Of a stretch of 64,000 bases of DNA, positions 35,037-46,143 are shown piece by piece (position 1 is the first letter of the stretch; every line of letters starts with the position of its first letter). The stretch comes from Massariosphaeria phaeospora (Eukaryota; Ascomycota; Dothideomycetes; Pleosporales): contig JAADJZ010000018.1 of the NCBI GenBank assembly GCA_011032825.1, forward strand, positions 186,001 to 250,000. The letters run 5' to 3'. The position numbers and the translations under genes were made by a program. The notes beneath the pieces are model-generated. The model was not told the DNA's origin. It was given only the letters and a program-made list of their open reading frames with translations, and did not search any database.

Positions 35037-38000
35037 CTAGCCCCCCCACCCCCGCTTCCTCTCCTTCTCATCGCGCCGTATCAAGAAATTCAGCTTGCGG
35101 ATCTCCGTCCAGCGGCTCAAGCCGCCCAGCTCCAACACGCTCATGTTGCGCATCTTGCCCGACGGGTTGCCAATCACTACGGCCTTCCAGTCGCTGCCCA
35201 TGCCCTGCGTCTGCAGCAGCTTGAACTCGTCCCAGGCGCGCGTATCACGGCGCGTGCCGAACGTGTGGTTGGGGATGACCTGCACCTGCTTGAAGCGCCA
35301 CAGCACGGCGAGCAGCAGGATCGTCAGGGCGAGCAGGATACCCGCGGTGACGCCGGTCGACGCTTGCGCGCCGATGTGGCGCGTCATGATGCCGCCGACC
35401 TCGGTGGCGACGGCCGCGCCGACAAACGCGAACGTCTGCGACGCGAAGATGCCGGCCGAGACGCGCGGGAAGCTCGAGTAGTTGGTGCGGCGGCGGCGGT
35501 CCTGCACGGCCATGGACTCGAGGCGGTGCGCCGTGTTGACGCCCGGCTGCAGGTCGCACGTGTCGAATGTCTCCATGACCAGGCCGTAGCACTCGGCGAT
35601 GGCCAGCAGGCTGAGGAAGCCGACGGCGCCGGCGAAGACAATGGGCACCATGTAGGGCGCCGGGCGGCCCGCCGACGACAGCGTGTACGCCAGGCCCATG
35701 AGCGGCAGCGCCAGCGTGAAGACGGCGCGCCGCACCAGATGCGACGTCCACGTTACCTGCTTCTGGAACGTCATGCTGTCGGTGCGGAAGGCGTGTTTGC
35801 GTTCGCGCGAGAAGACGCCCGCTTTGGTGAGCGGGATGGCCAGCAGCGCCCCGATGGCAATCGACATGACGCCCAGGCCGATGTGCCGCGGATGCCACTT
35901 GTAGTCGCGGGAGAGCAGCGCGCCGAGCAGCACGATGACCAGCACGATCTGCGCGTAGATCCAGCCCAGGTACAAGGCCAGCACGAGGAAGCCCGGCTGG
36001 CACAGCATCATGACCGTCAGCTTCATGCCCGCCCACACCTCCTCGAACCAGTACTTGGGGCCCTCGGTGCTGATGTGCAGTTTGACTTCGCCGCGCGCAA
36101 CGCGCCGCGTGATAAAGTGCTCGTCGCGGTCGTACACTTCGGTCACGGACTTGCGGAACGCAGCGCGCCGCGTCTCGGGCGCGAGCACGTTCAGCACGAG
36201 CGCCGCGGCGAGCAGCATGATGACGATGTAGAAGCCCCAGTCGGGCGTCAGCGACTCGATGATGCCCGCGCCGATCTGGAAGCCCACGGCGAGCGAGCCG
36301 ATGAAGCACCACGACCAGATGCCGAGCCACATGCCCATGCCGCCGCCGTGGCGGCGGATGTCGCTCGGCACGACGAATTCTTGATGCGGGTTCTTGCTCT
36401 GCAGAGACGCGCCGAAGAGGTCCAGCAGCGTGGTGAAGTAGTTGACGTTTGCGAAGCCGAGGACGAGGCCGGAGATGGCGCGCGATACGAGGAGGCCGGT
36501 TCGGAACATGGCGTTGTTCGGGGATCGTCGGGCACCTACGACAAGGGCTTGTGGGAACTGAAGCGGGAGGGCTAGGGCGAGGGCCGCAAGAACATATGGT
36601 TTGCGGCCATGGAGCAGAGGCAGTGGCCATGATACGAAGGTCGAGAGGGCGAGCCCGGAATAGAGACTGTGGAATGTGAGCTTGACGGTTGGGCAATGGG
36701 CAGAGAAGAGCCCTATCATACACGACGTTTCCGATAATCGTGTGATGGCGCTCGTCGGCCAGCATGTACTGGATGCGCGGGACCTCGCCAGCCTGACCAA
36801 CAATTAGATGTATAGCAGACAACCAGAAGGGGGTATACATGCGTAGATGCCGACGATAATCCCCAGCAACGCAGTGTTGACGCACGCAATAGTCGCCGCA
36901 ATCCGCTTCTTGCCAACATGCCAGTTCCTTGCAATCGGCTGTCTCCGATGGTGCCGTCTCAAACTAAACGTATGATGGTGCACCGTATCGCGCACAGTAA
37001 GTTCCTGGCCCCCGGGACGACGCGGCGGGCTATTATTACGCACGTCCTCTTCATCGACCGACGGGTCGAAATAGCCCAAAGTCGGGGACCTGTGCCGTCG
37101 GTTCCTCGTCCGGGACCGAGAGTTGTCGTCGCCTCTGGCGCTTCGACGGTGGCGACGTCGGCGGGGACCGGGGTCGGGGCCGCGTTGCGGTGAACGGCCG
37201 CGGGAATGGTCGCGGACCACGGCGGGGCGAAGCACGTACTCGATGTGTTCGCGAGGTGCGGTTTGCGTGCGGGAGGGTTGCAGGACGGGACCTCCTGTGC
37301 CGAATTTGATGTCGTCGGCGTAGTATTCGGTGGTTGTTGTAGGTAGGTCCGCTCCGTCTTTTTGGTCTGAGTATGCCCAGTCCCGCGTTTCCGGATTTGT
37401 TGGCTGAGTCTGGTAAGACTCGATGGGTCTGTATAGCATAGCGCGTTCTCCGGGCACCGGCTGAGCAGTAGATGGCGAAGTCAGGCACTTTTGCGAAGCA
37501 TAGCTAGACTCTGAGCCGGAGGAGAAATCCGACGAGGAGCTAGACAGTGGGAGAGGAGACACGGTTTGCATCAAGTGCCGTGTAGGCGCTGTTGCTGCTT
37601 CCTGTACGGCATCCGTGGCACTCTCGATGATTTTGTATATCTCTTCGACCTGCTTTCGGTCTGCTGTGTCCTCTGCCATCTCGACCGCCTCCTCGACAAG
37701 ATCTTCCAACCCTTCAATGGCATTGCTAAGCTTTCTGTGGCTTACTCGCTCAAACGCAGTGCGCTGCGGGGCAGGCTGAGAGGGCAGGACATCGGCAGTT
37801 CTGATGACTGGCGGAGTGAAACGCCCAACACTCGGGATGGGGGATGGGTCGGAATCGGGCGAAGGAGTTCGTTCGAGATGACTAGGGACAGGAGCCAGGC
37901 TCTCCGTTCTCGGACGAAAGTCGCCCTCTTCTTTCATCTGGTTGGCGTTGGGCACAAGGGAAAGTCTCCTTCTCGCACCGTGAGCGCTGGAGCGGCCGGG

Positions 38001-38420
38001 CGATGCTTCTTCCCGTAGCGGTGACATTCTTGCTTGATTGACTGAGCCGCGACGGATCTGACCTGACTTATCACTCATCATAGGAGATGGGTTGCTGCTC
38101 AGCACCCTACGTTCCATTGGAGCAAACTTCAGAGCTCTTCGTCGTACCGTGGGGGATGATCCTGAGGAAGATGAGATGTCATTTTTCGACAACGGCGAAG
38201 GCAATGACTGCTGGCTCTCCACCCCTTTTGCAGAGGAAGCAGTGTGCCCACGCGGAGATATGCTGACTGTTCGACCCGGTGGCGAAGCTAGTACGGCCGG
38301 CGAAGACCCTCCATCGAGCCAAGGAAGTTTTCTCGCGGTCGTTTTGGGCACAAGCTTCTTTGGCTTCTCAATAGATGCTGTCTCTTGTTTGACGGGTCTG
38401 CGGGTTGCCCCCGCTGCCAT
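35037..38420 (-). CDS. MFS transporter with long disordered N-terminal half
   Basis: Model: complement(join(35037..36666,36722..36792,36843..38420)), 1092 aa. Residues 1 to about 510 are Ser/Pro/Arg-rich and probably cytosolic and disordered, ending in basic clusters (RRRRHRRSARGDD). The transporter core starts at TIACVNTALLGIIVGIY, and exon 2 adds AGEVPRIQYMLADERHHTII. Exon 3 opens with the family signature WPLPLLHGRKPY and codes for about ten further helices. The tail is basic. The intron 36793..36842 needs a GC donor (GCATGT..CAG): the only GT nearby would shift the frame, while the GC site gives the expected GIYAGEVP join. The intron 36667..36721 is normal. The substrate is unknown; annotated relatives are often called polyamine or general-substrate transporters, which is weak evidence. 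The N-terminal half could be regulatory. Confidence 0.82.
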
Positions 38421-39012
38421 GTCCTAAGCTGACCCACGAAGGTTGTTGATATCGTGGTCGCGGCTGTACGAGATCAAGGATTGGAATATCGCGCAGTCAA
38501 CGATCGTGTCGGTCCTGGTGTGCGTACTCGAACTCCGTCGCCGGTAACGAGCTAATTAATGCCAACAGAGAATAGTAGGTTCGGCGAAGCGGCTTTGTAG
38601 GTACAACCTGTAACGACCAGTTTCCTAGGGATTGCGGCAAGAGCAGGTGAAGGTGGGGATGGAGGTAGGAAATGATACTGGTCGTCAGAGGGTTGAACGT
38701 AGGTCGGATGCTACGCAAGGAATGGATGAATCGCCGTAGTGTGAGAGGGGAGGGATGCTGTCGGGTACCTGTTGTTTATTTTTCTGGCCGGTTACATCAC
38801 TCCTTCCTTGTCTGCTCCTCGAGCGGAAGCCGCGTGGGCGGGGTCGTCCAACACACCACACTTACCAAAACAATTGAAAAGAGCTTACATGTGGTCTAAT
38901 TTTTCTATCATTAATGCCGGTCGCTAATTACAGAGCTCGACTGAATAGCCACATCGTTACTGAGCGGGGTCTACAGTCAAGCCTTGATGCTCGTGACCGC
39001 ACTCGGACTGTT
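38421..39012. other. Intergenic region between MFS and amidase genes
   Basis: About 590 bp holding the 5' flank of the MFS gene and the 3' flank of the amidase gene (both minus strand). No coding signal or repeat recognised. Confidence 0.55.
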
Positions 39013-41097
39013 TTAGAGAGAAATGAGTCCGGAAGGATGTATGGCCTGCAAGATGGTTTCGGTCATTGCGAGAACTTTCTCCTCCTCAAGCCTCCTCGCG
39101 ATGAGTCTGGAGTACGCGTGAGCAGTGGCCTCTATGAAGACGCTGTGGTAAGCCACTTACTGTAGGCTAACTGGCATGCCATGTACAAGATCCGCTTTGT
39201 CTGTCCAGTTGTCAGAAAGAACAGCCCAGATTTGAGCCTGCACCTACAATCGCTATGAATTTCCCTGCACAAATTGCTCAAAGGCTCATAGTTCGGAGTA
39301 TCCAAGTCCTTGTTACGGTCCACAATGACGCCACAGGGAAAAGATACGGCCGAATAGTCTACTACATTGTACACCCCAGTGTAACCAACGTGCTTGAAGC
39401 CGCCATTCTCTACGCTGGCAAAGGGTGTGGTGGGTGCTGGAGCGTATCAGAGACGCTGCGATTCGTGCGAGTGTAGAAATACTCACCCAGGATAGCATCG
39501 AGGCCATCCATTGCCATCCACTGATCAAGGTACTGTTTCTGTAGCTCAGAGCGCTCGGAGTGCAGTTGCCACATTGCGTGGGTGCCGAGCTCGTTTGCTT
39601 GCTCGTACGATATCATCTCGGGGCGGATCGGTTCACCGGTGAGTGCAAGCAATGCCTCTACGCTCTTGCCACCATCGGCGACAAACATGCGACCCTAGGT
39701 AAGTTAGTCATCAGATGACGTATTACACGAGAGCCGTTATCTACCAGCAAGTCCGTGATTTTGGGGTGGAGAACGGGATCCCACTTCACGATGTCATGGC
39801 CCGCCGTCTTCAACTTCGCAACAGTCTCCTTCAGGGCTCGCACAACAGGAGGTGTGGGGATGACCATCCCGTCATTCCACAACAATGCTATCTTCAATTT
39901 TGGCCTGTGCTCCACAACTCGCCAGGGAATTGGAAGACCTAGTGCGAAATATCAGCTCTCGAACAAGTATCAGAATAGCTGGTCGAGCTGACATTTTGCA
40001 TCCAGTAGCCACGGCTGTGAATCTACAATCGTCTTCGAAAACAACACGATATCCTCCAGCGTCTTCGCCATCGGCCCATTGACGCTCATGACAGCCTCCT
40101 GCCCAGAGAGTCCTGAACGGCACCGTTGCGTCGTAAACCTACCGAAGGAGGGGCGAAGGGTGAAGATGCCTGTGCAAGCAGCTGGGATTCGGAGACTGCC
40201 GCCCTACGTGGTCGTTAGCACAGCAATGCAGCACCTCATGCGCCAGGCCGTACAATATCAGTGCCGACACCCAACGGACTGCCCCCAAATGCGATCAAGG
40301 CAGATTCCCCGCCCGAGGATCCTCCAGACGTTAGCCGCCGGTTCAGAGGGTTCACGGTCCGTCCGAATACGTTGTTTACCGATTCGGCCTACGATATATC
40401 AGCAACATGCAGCGCGATCACAACCGAGGGCGTACAATCATCCTACAAGGTGTTAGAAGACGCAGTTCAACACGGTCCATCGACTAACATGGCAGTAGGC
40501 ACATTGGTTTTACAGTAGCGCACCGCGCCCAGTTTCTCGAGCAGCTCTACCAGCGTCGAATGGGACGTGGCGGGATCGTTGACTAAAGAAGTGAATCCAA
40601 CTGTGCTATCCTTTCCCACGATATTGAAGTTGTCCTTGAGAGAGACGGGCAGGCCATGGAGCGGTCCAATGGGCGTCCCGGTCTTGCGCAGGTGTTCGTC
40701 GAGCGATTTCGCGGTCTGGATGGCTTCATCGAACAAGATCTCGGAGAGGCAATTGGTCTATGGCAGGGTTAGTGGCGTCTTCGCATTCTCGTCATTCGTC
40801 TGAATGCACAAGTACCAGTTGCTGTGCTGCTGCGGCCCGCTTGCAGAAGGCCCGCGTCACCTCTTCGGAGCTCCATGTCGTCGCCGCGGTCTTGGTGACA
40901 ATCTGCACGGCGCTGCTCTCGGTGATATCCAACTCCCGCTGTGTAAACCAGCCAGACTGCCTCGGAAACGGTGTCACGTCGAGCTGCGTGTCGGGAGGCA
41001 CCAGATGCAGTGGAATGCGGTACTCGGCGGGGATCTGGTCGGCCAGTGCACGTCGCTTCGCTGCGGCGATCGCTTCCCACTTCGGACGACTTGCCAT
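39013..41097 (-). CDS. Acetamidase-type amidase (amidase signature family)
   Basis: Model: complement(join(39013..39106,39161..39200,39248..39436,39487..39694,39745..39938,39993..40203,40254..40388,40485..40757,40816..41097)), 541 aa, the usual length for fungal acetamidases. The catalytic triad is visible: Lys in LPVSLKDN (about 135), cis-Ser in TSGGSSGGES (209/210) and nucleophile Ser in GTDIGGSLRIPAA (about 233). Other family blocks are RPSFGRF, SVNGPMAKTLEDI, APTTPFASV, VHGMPVSLQLIARRLEEEK. It hydrolyses small amides to acid and ammonia. Nine exons, eight introns of 47-96 nt. One junction is odd: frame continuity at 40389..40484 requires donor GTCGAT, while a better-looking GTTAGT four bases upstream would frameshift. 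Divergent from a Dal5-type transporter, which supports a nitrogen-scavenging role by inference. Confidence 0.85.
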
Positions 41098-41410
41098 TGC
41101 GAAATCAACACGCGATTTGGGGGAAAACAAAGACAGATGCACACAACAACGGGACGGCCACCAGCATCAATTCATACCAATACGCTTCATCTTTGCGATA
41201 GCGTTCTTATCCGCCACGTCTCCATCCTCGGCTCAACTCAGGACGATACGGCTGGTTCGGGAGCCACTAGCTGGCTATAGATCCCACCACCCCGCCCATT
41301 CGTCCCCCACCCCCACCACTGCAGCTACTGAGCGCTAGACAAGATACCTCCTGGCCAGCTAAACTTCCCACGGCCCATCCTCTCACGTTTTGGTACCGCA
41401 AGATTGCAAA
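41098..41410. promoter_or_regulatory. Shared divergent promoter of the amidase and Dal5-type transporter
   Basis: Only 313 bp separate the two start codons. GATA cores are present: CGATAG at 41196-41201 (fits the HGATAR consensus of AreA-type nitrogen regulators) and TTATCC at 41207-41212 on the other strand (a weaker match). GATAC occurrences near 41243 and 41344 lack the final purine. C-rich CCACCCC tracts lie near 41283-41320. Nitrogen catabolite control is inferred, not shown. Confidence 0.4.
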
Positions 41411-43233
41411 ATGGCGCCCAAGTTCGTCCAGTATCTCCGAGGGGATCAGAAAGCGCCAGGAGAAAGGAAATTGGTCCAGAAGCTAGATTTCTTCATTCTG
41501 ACCTTCTGTTGTTTCATGTACTTTTTGAACTACCTTGACCGGTCGAACCTGAACAATGCATACGTTTCTGGGATGAAGGAGGAGCTGAACTTCAAGGGAA
41601 ACCAACTGAATCTAATCAACACAGTCTTCACGGTGGGATATACGATAGGACAGGTGCCTTGTAATATTGCACTATACTACGTCAAGCCACGGATATTCTT
41701 TCCTACGTGCATGGTCATCTGGGCGGGCCTCACCATGGTTACCGCTACGGCACAGCGCCCTCAAGATATCATGGCAATTCGATTCTTCCAGGTATGAGCC
41801 GATTTCGTAACACTAGGTATGCTCATGTGTATCATTGATAGAAGTAGTCTCTCGAGGACAGATCACTACATCATGTAATATGCGGTACCATGTGCCACAC
41901 AAGATTTCCAATCTTTCAATACGAAGCTCTCACCAAACTGACAAGAATAGGCAATCTTCGAAGCATCGACTTTCGTTGGAACCCACTACATTCTGGGTTC
42001 GTGGTACACCGAACGCGAACTAGGGAAGCGGTCCGGAATTTTCACAGCATCAGGATTAGCAGGCACCATGATCGGAGGCTTCATCCAAACCGGGATTCAC
42101 AAAAGTATGAACGGCCGACACGGCCTCAGTGGATGGCGCTGGCTATTCATCATCGACGGCATCATCACCCTTCCCGTAGCCATCTACGGCTTCCTCCTAT
42201 TCCCCGACACCCCCCGGAACACCAAAGCACCCTACCTCAGCGCCGACGAGAAGACCCTAGCCATCTCGCGAGTCCCCAAAGTCTCCGAGCGCACGCCCAT
42301 CTCCTGGACCTTCCTGAAGCACTGCTTCTCTACATGGTACTGGTACTTCTTCGTCATGCTTTGGATCATCGCCGGCGAGACCGAGTCCTTCTCAACCAAT
42401 GCGCTGCTTGCCCTGTACATGAAGAGCCACCCCACAAACAAATACTCCGTAACCCAGCTGAACAACTACCCCACCGCCGTCCCGGCAGTCGGCATCGTCT
42501 CGACGCTGTTCTGGGCTACGCTCACGGACTTCATGGGCGGTAAACGCTATCTGGGCAAGTCAAGTCTCCAATTCGCACACAAACGCACTTCTAATGTGTC
42601 ATCGTTTAGTCGGGTACTGGATCGGCATCACAGGAGTCGTTACCAGTGCGATGATTCTCGCATCTCCTTACAACACCTCCGTCCACTTCGGCGCCTACTA
42701 CTGGGCCGGCAGTGTATACGCTTGCCAAGCGACTTTTTTCGCGTGGGCGAATGACGTGCTACGATATGAAGAGGACAGCTTGAGAGCAGTGGTTATTGCG
42801 AGCATGAATATGGGCTCAAACGTAGTCAAGTAAGTGGTCCTTGCACCCACATAAAAACATAGATAATTGCTAACAAACCGATAGTGCATGGTATGTGGAA
42901 GTCCAAAAAGACAAATATATTGTTGCTAATGTGCCGCAGGTGGAGTATCGTCTTCTACGGTGCTAACTTTGCGCCGTTCTTCACGAGGGGCATGTGGGCA
43001 ATGATTGCTGTCAGTATCGCAAGTAAGCGTCCTATTACTTCCACTGTTACTATTGCTACTTGACTGATCGTTGTTCAGTGATGATTTGGACTGCGCTGCT
43101 TGTCTGGATGCAGATGCGCACCGAGAAGAGAAGAGAAGCGGGAACGACGGCGACTGCGATTGTGGGAAAGGAAAGTAATATTACTGGAAGTCAAGACAAA
43201 GAAATGGGTGGAGGTGTTAGTAAGAAGGTTTAG
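41411..43233 (+). CDS. MFS anion:cation symporter, Dal5 (allantoate permease)-like
   Basis: Model: join(41411..41791,41951..42554,42610..42829,42885..42890,42940..43022,43079..43233), 482 aa. Family marks: [20 protein letters not shown] in the first helix, then [59 protein letters not shown] and a late [16 protein letters not shown]. Such transporters take up allantoate, ureidosuccinate, vitamins or small carboxylates with protons; the substrate here is unknown. Two splice oddities: intron 42555..42609 starts with the classic GC donor GCAAGT, and exon 4 is a 6-nt microexon (TGCATG) needed to restore NAWWSIVFYG. All phases then agree to the TAG stop. It is divergent from the amidase. Confidence 0.85.
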
Positions 43234-43608
43234 TACCTGATAGCTCAGGAGTCAGGATGCGGTGTGATCGTAAAAGTACCTGTCCCAGTCGCCTCGTATT
43301 AAGAATATCTAACTGCAGGATCTGTTCTGTTGGAAGAGGATGTCACGCGATCTACTAAGGAGGTATGCAGAGCCAAAATTTGCCCTCACGTTTTCGTCGA
43401 GCATGATGTGTCACGCAGATCGAACTGAGTGGACATGCAGGTTTCCAGGTGAAGTTTGCACGGAGCAAATCATTTTCGTCGCGTGGTATGCTTCATCATA
43501 AGGACTTTGAAACCTCCAATATAAAGAGGCTGCTGCTCTGGTATAGTCTGGTCTTCCAGCACCTTTATCAAAAAACACGGCAACACACGATATCGTCCCA
43601 ACCTCGCC
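43234..43608. other. Intergenic spacer
   Basis: About 375 bp between two plus-strand genes, holding the 3' flank of the transporter and the 5' flank of the next gene. No gene or repeat seen. Confidence 0.55.
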
Positions 43609-44535
43609 ATGGCAGAAGAATTCCCTCCAGAGTCTTCGCGATCTTTCCAGGTTCCGCGTACTATACAAGCGCTCGAAAACACAGTCTCTCGACAAAGCGA
43701 CAGTGGTTTCCGCTGTGATTGCGACATCCACTCGCCGTACATCTACGCAGACAACAAATGTACGGAACACGACGACGACACGATTGGCCCTTTTTGCATG
43801 TTCATGCACCCTTCGCGCAATTCGTGGGGCCACTTCGCCCCGGAACTGACCATCGCTCCTGGGAAGCCCAAGCTCGAGACGCTCCGCTTCGAAGCGCTCC
43901 AGCTCGCCAAAGCGTGCATCCTGTGTTTCGACCGCCCCGCGCAGACGTTCTTGAGCAACATGCAGGTCGGCGCGGTATACAAGTTCATGAGTTTCCCGTG
44001 GGAGCACTTGGCTGGGAACCCAGGTGGCGCGCCATCTGGGCCGGACACTGGGAACCTGCAACAGCCGATTGAGCGGCTGATCGAGATTCTCAGCACCATC
44101 TTCTTCTTCGGCGCGATCAAGAAGTTCACTATACGATGGACGTCGGACCGCAACGGCTTCGCAGTGGACCGCACAACGCACATATGCACCATCGCGCTCG
44201 ACGCCGAGCGCATAGAAGCGCACATGCGGACACTGCCTCACGACGCCGCCAAGGCAAAGATAGGCATCGTAAGCGCGGTGCTGCGCGCGCTGTTGGACGT
44301 CTTCTTTGCCTTGCTCGGCTGCACGGGCGAGAAATGCACGACGCGGGTCAGCAATCTGGGAGACAATAAGCGCGCGAGGGCGTGGCAGCTCGTGGCTGTG
44401 AAGCTGGAGGAAGTGGCGCCGCGGTTGTTGAGGGTGGGTGTGGATTTGGAGAGGTGGGAGGCGCTGGCGGAGTGGATGGGAAGGCATCGCATGTTGCCGA
44501 GTAATCATGATTTGGCGTGTTACTGTTTTGGATAG
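43609..44535 (+). CDS. Uncharacterised protein with degenerate SprT-like C-terminus
   Basis: Single exon, 308 aa, cytosolic in appearance (no signal peptide or membrane helix). The core LIEILSTIFFFGAIKKFTIRW is shared with the next gene at 45082, where it reads LIDIFSDIFFFGAL. The C-terminal part aligns with that paralog, but the zinc-binding HEVLH of the paralog is RALLD here, and GHGRAW is RARAW. The Cys pair (LLGCTGEKC) and RAWQLVAVKLEE are kept. I infer a pseudoenzyme paralog of a SprT/zincin-like protein. A conserved Cys-rich N-terminal piece (CDCDIHSPYIY) also matches the paralog (CTCNKYSPDLY). Codon use looks normal and the frame is intact, so the gene may be expressed. Function unknown. 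Confidence 0.65.
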   Translation: MAEEFPPESSRSFQVPRTIQALENTVSRQSDSGFRCDCDIHSPYIYADNKCTEHDDDTIGPFCMFMHPSRNSWGHFAPELTIAPGKPKLETLRFEALQLAKACILCFDRPAQTFLSNMQVGAVYKFMSFPWEHLAGNPGGAPSGPDTGNLQQPIERLIEILSTIFFFGAIKKFTIRWTSDRNGFAVDRTTHICTIALDAERIEAHMRTLPHDAAKAKIGIVSAVLRALLDVFFALLGCTGEKCTTRVSNLGDNKRARAWQLVAVKLEEVAPRLLRVGVDLERWEALAEWMGRHRMLPSNHDLACYCFG

Positions 44536-45081
44536 AGAGTGGGCGGAATGAGTTGGGGAGTGCGGTGGGAATAAATTGGATTGAATTGAGAAGGTTGGTT
44601 GGTTGAGGCGCCGAAGGATGTAGGTGATATGTCGAACGTCTCCCTACTGGATCAAAGCTAAGTATGTAAATTTGATATTTGGAGATTCGGTGAGATACCT
44701 TAGGACATGTTTGGTACTCTCACTGCACAATGTCTCGAGCGTCGATCGCGACAGGAACTCTTATGACTCCGTATATGCTCCGTAGGGTACTGGGTAAACA
44801 ATCAGGGGTCATATGATTGCGTGGACCTATCCAACAAAAAATCCCCTCCTGTTGGTTGTTAGTAAGGCACCGATAACGCGAGATCAAGCTTTAGTGAGGC
44901 TGACTCACATCATTGTACACGATAAAGGTGAATGGCATTACCAAACATACTTACTCAATGATCGCGTTCAATGTAGACACGCTGTGGTGTAATATAAGTC
45001 TACGAAACTACTCTTCACTCGAAAGGTATTCCGCGCTCAACCTCGAGGTGGTTCACCGCGTAGTGCGCGTTCCACTGAGCC
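44536..45081. other. Intergenic region between the SprT-like paralogs
   Basis: About 545 bp, AT-richer than the flanking genes. No coding or repeat signal recognised. Confidence 0.5.
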
Positions 45082-46143
45082 ATGGAGAAAGTTCTAGTAG
45101 ACGATTCCGTCCTCTCCCTTGATGCTTCCGGCAACATTGTACCAAAAACGCAGCTCATGCAACGTCCGCCAATGATGGCCTTCCACACACCCCGAACAGT
45201 GTGGAAGATGATAAAAGCAGTGTGTAACAACGAATCGTCCACACTATGCACATGCAACAAGTACTCTCCAGACCTCTACCTTCGTCATAAGTCCCTTCAT
45301 AGTTCGAACCGTATCAATTACTTGTGCGGACCGCCGAAGGGGGCAATCTGGACCAACCGGTTCGGCATAAACGGTCTCGTAGGTCCTACTTACGACCGAG
45401 AAGGCGAGTACGAAGCAATGCATCTAGCTCGCGTAAGTATCGACTACTTCGGCGGCGATGTGGATACGGCGCTGAATCAACGCACCTTGTATCGCCTCTC
45501 TGCCCTCCAGCGCATGAACGAAACCCAGCTCAGCGCCATCGACCGCCTCAAAAGCAACATGGCCGCCTGGGGCGACGCCCTCAACGCCCCGGATCCGCGT
45601 GGCGTCGTCTCACCCCAGCAAATGTGCACGCTTATCGACATCTTCAGCGACATCTTCTTCTTCGGCGCGCTGCCCTTGGGCTCCGAAGACTTCGAATGGA
45701 TCACGAGTAGTCCGCCACGCACCATCTACGGCGAGGCCACCATCGACCCGAAATCCTCACGCTTGCTCATCAAGTTCTACCACTAGCGCTTCCGCTGCGC
45801 ACATACATGCACACCGAAGTGCGCTCGCCAACAGACGTGCAATCCGTACGGGCGTGCGATCAGTCGTTTAAACATACTGCCGCACGAGGTGTTGCATGTG
45901 TACTTTACGACGTACGCGTGCCAGCGGTGTGGCACGTGGCAGGACGACGTAGGCAGAAATGGACATGGACGAGCATGGCAGATTGTGGTAAAGCAGATGG
46001 AGGTGATTGGGTCCCAGGTGCTGGAGTTCGAGGTCGATATGCACCGGTTTACGGGGATGCGCCTGCACGTGAGTGCGTGTGGGAAGTTGCCTAGTCGGTG
46101 CGATTTGGAGTCTTTTGGCTATATCTCTCAACCACATAAGTAG
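45082..46143 (+). CDS. Putative SprT-like zinc metalloprotease paralog (stop or unusual intron)
   Basis: The frame opens at 45082 and shows the same FFFGAL core and Cys motif as the upstream gene. A TAG at 45784-45786 interrupts it, but the same frame continues to 46143 with ILPHEVLHVYF (HExxH zincin motif), CQRC, RNGHGRAWQIVVKQME and a C-terminus that matches the paralog. Two readings: (a) a 90-nt intron 45774..45863 (GTTCTA..ATCAG, frame-neutral) giving 323 aa, or (b) a nonsense mutation that removes the catalytic part. The donor is weak and no good branch site is seen, so I cannot decide. SprT/Spartan-type domains with HExxH and a later GHG motif cut proteins crosslinked to DNA in some relatives; a similar role here is only a guess. 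Confidence 0.55.

Noticed and set aside
35245..36885. Long frames of about 400-550 codons overlapping the MFS gene in other phases and on the plus strand
   Set aside because: Arg/Ala/Pro-rich shadow frames caused by GC-rich third positions. The minus-strand MFS frame carries membrane helices and family motifs.
14909..43233. A secondary-metabolite gene cluster
   Set aside because: No PKS, NRPS, terpene synthase or cytochrome P450 seen; the SDR, transporters and amidase are interspersed with housekeeping genes.
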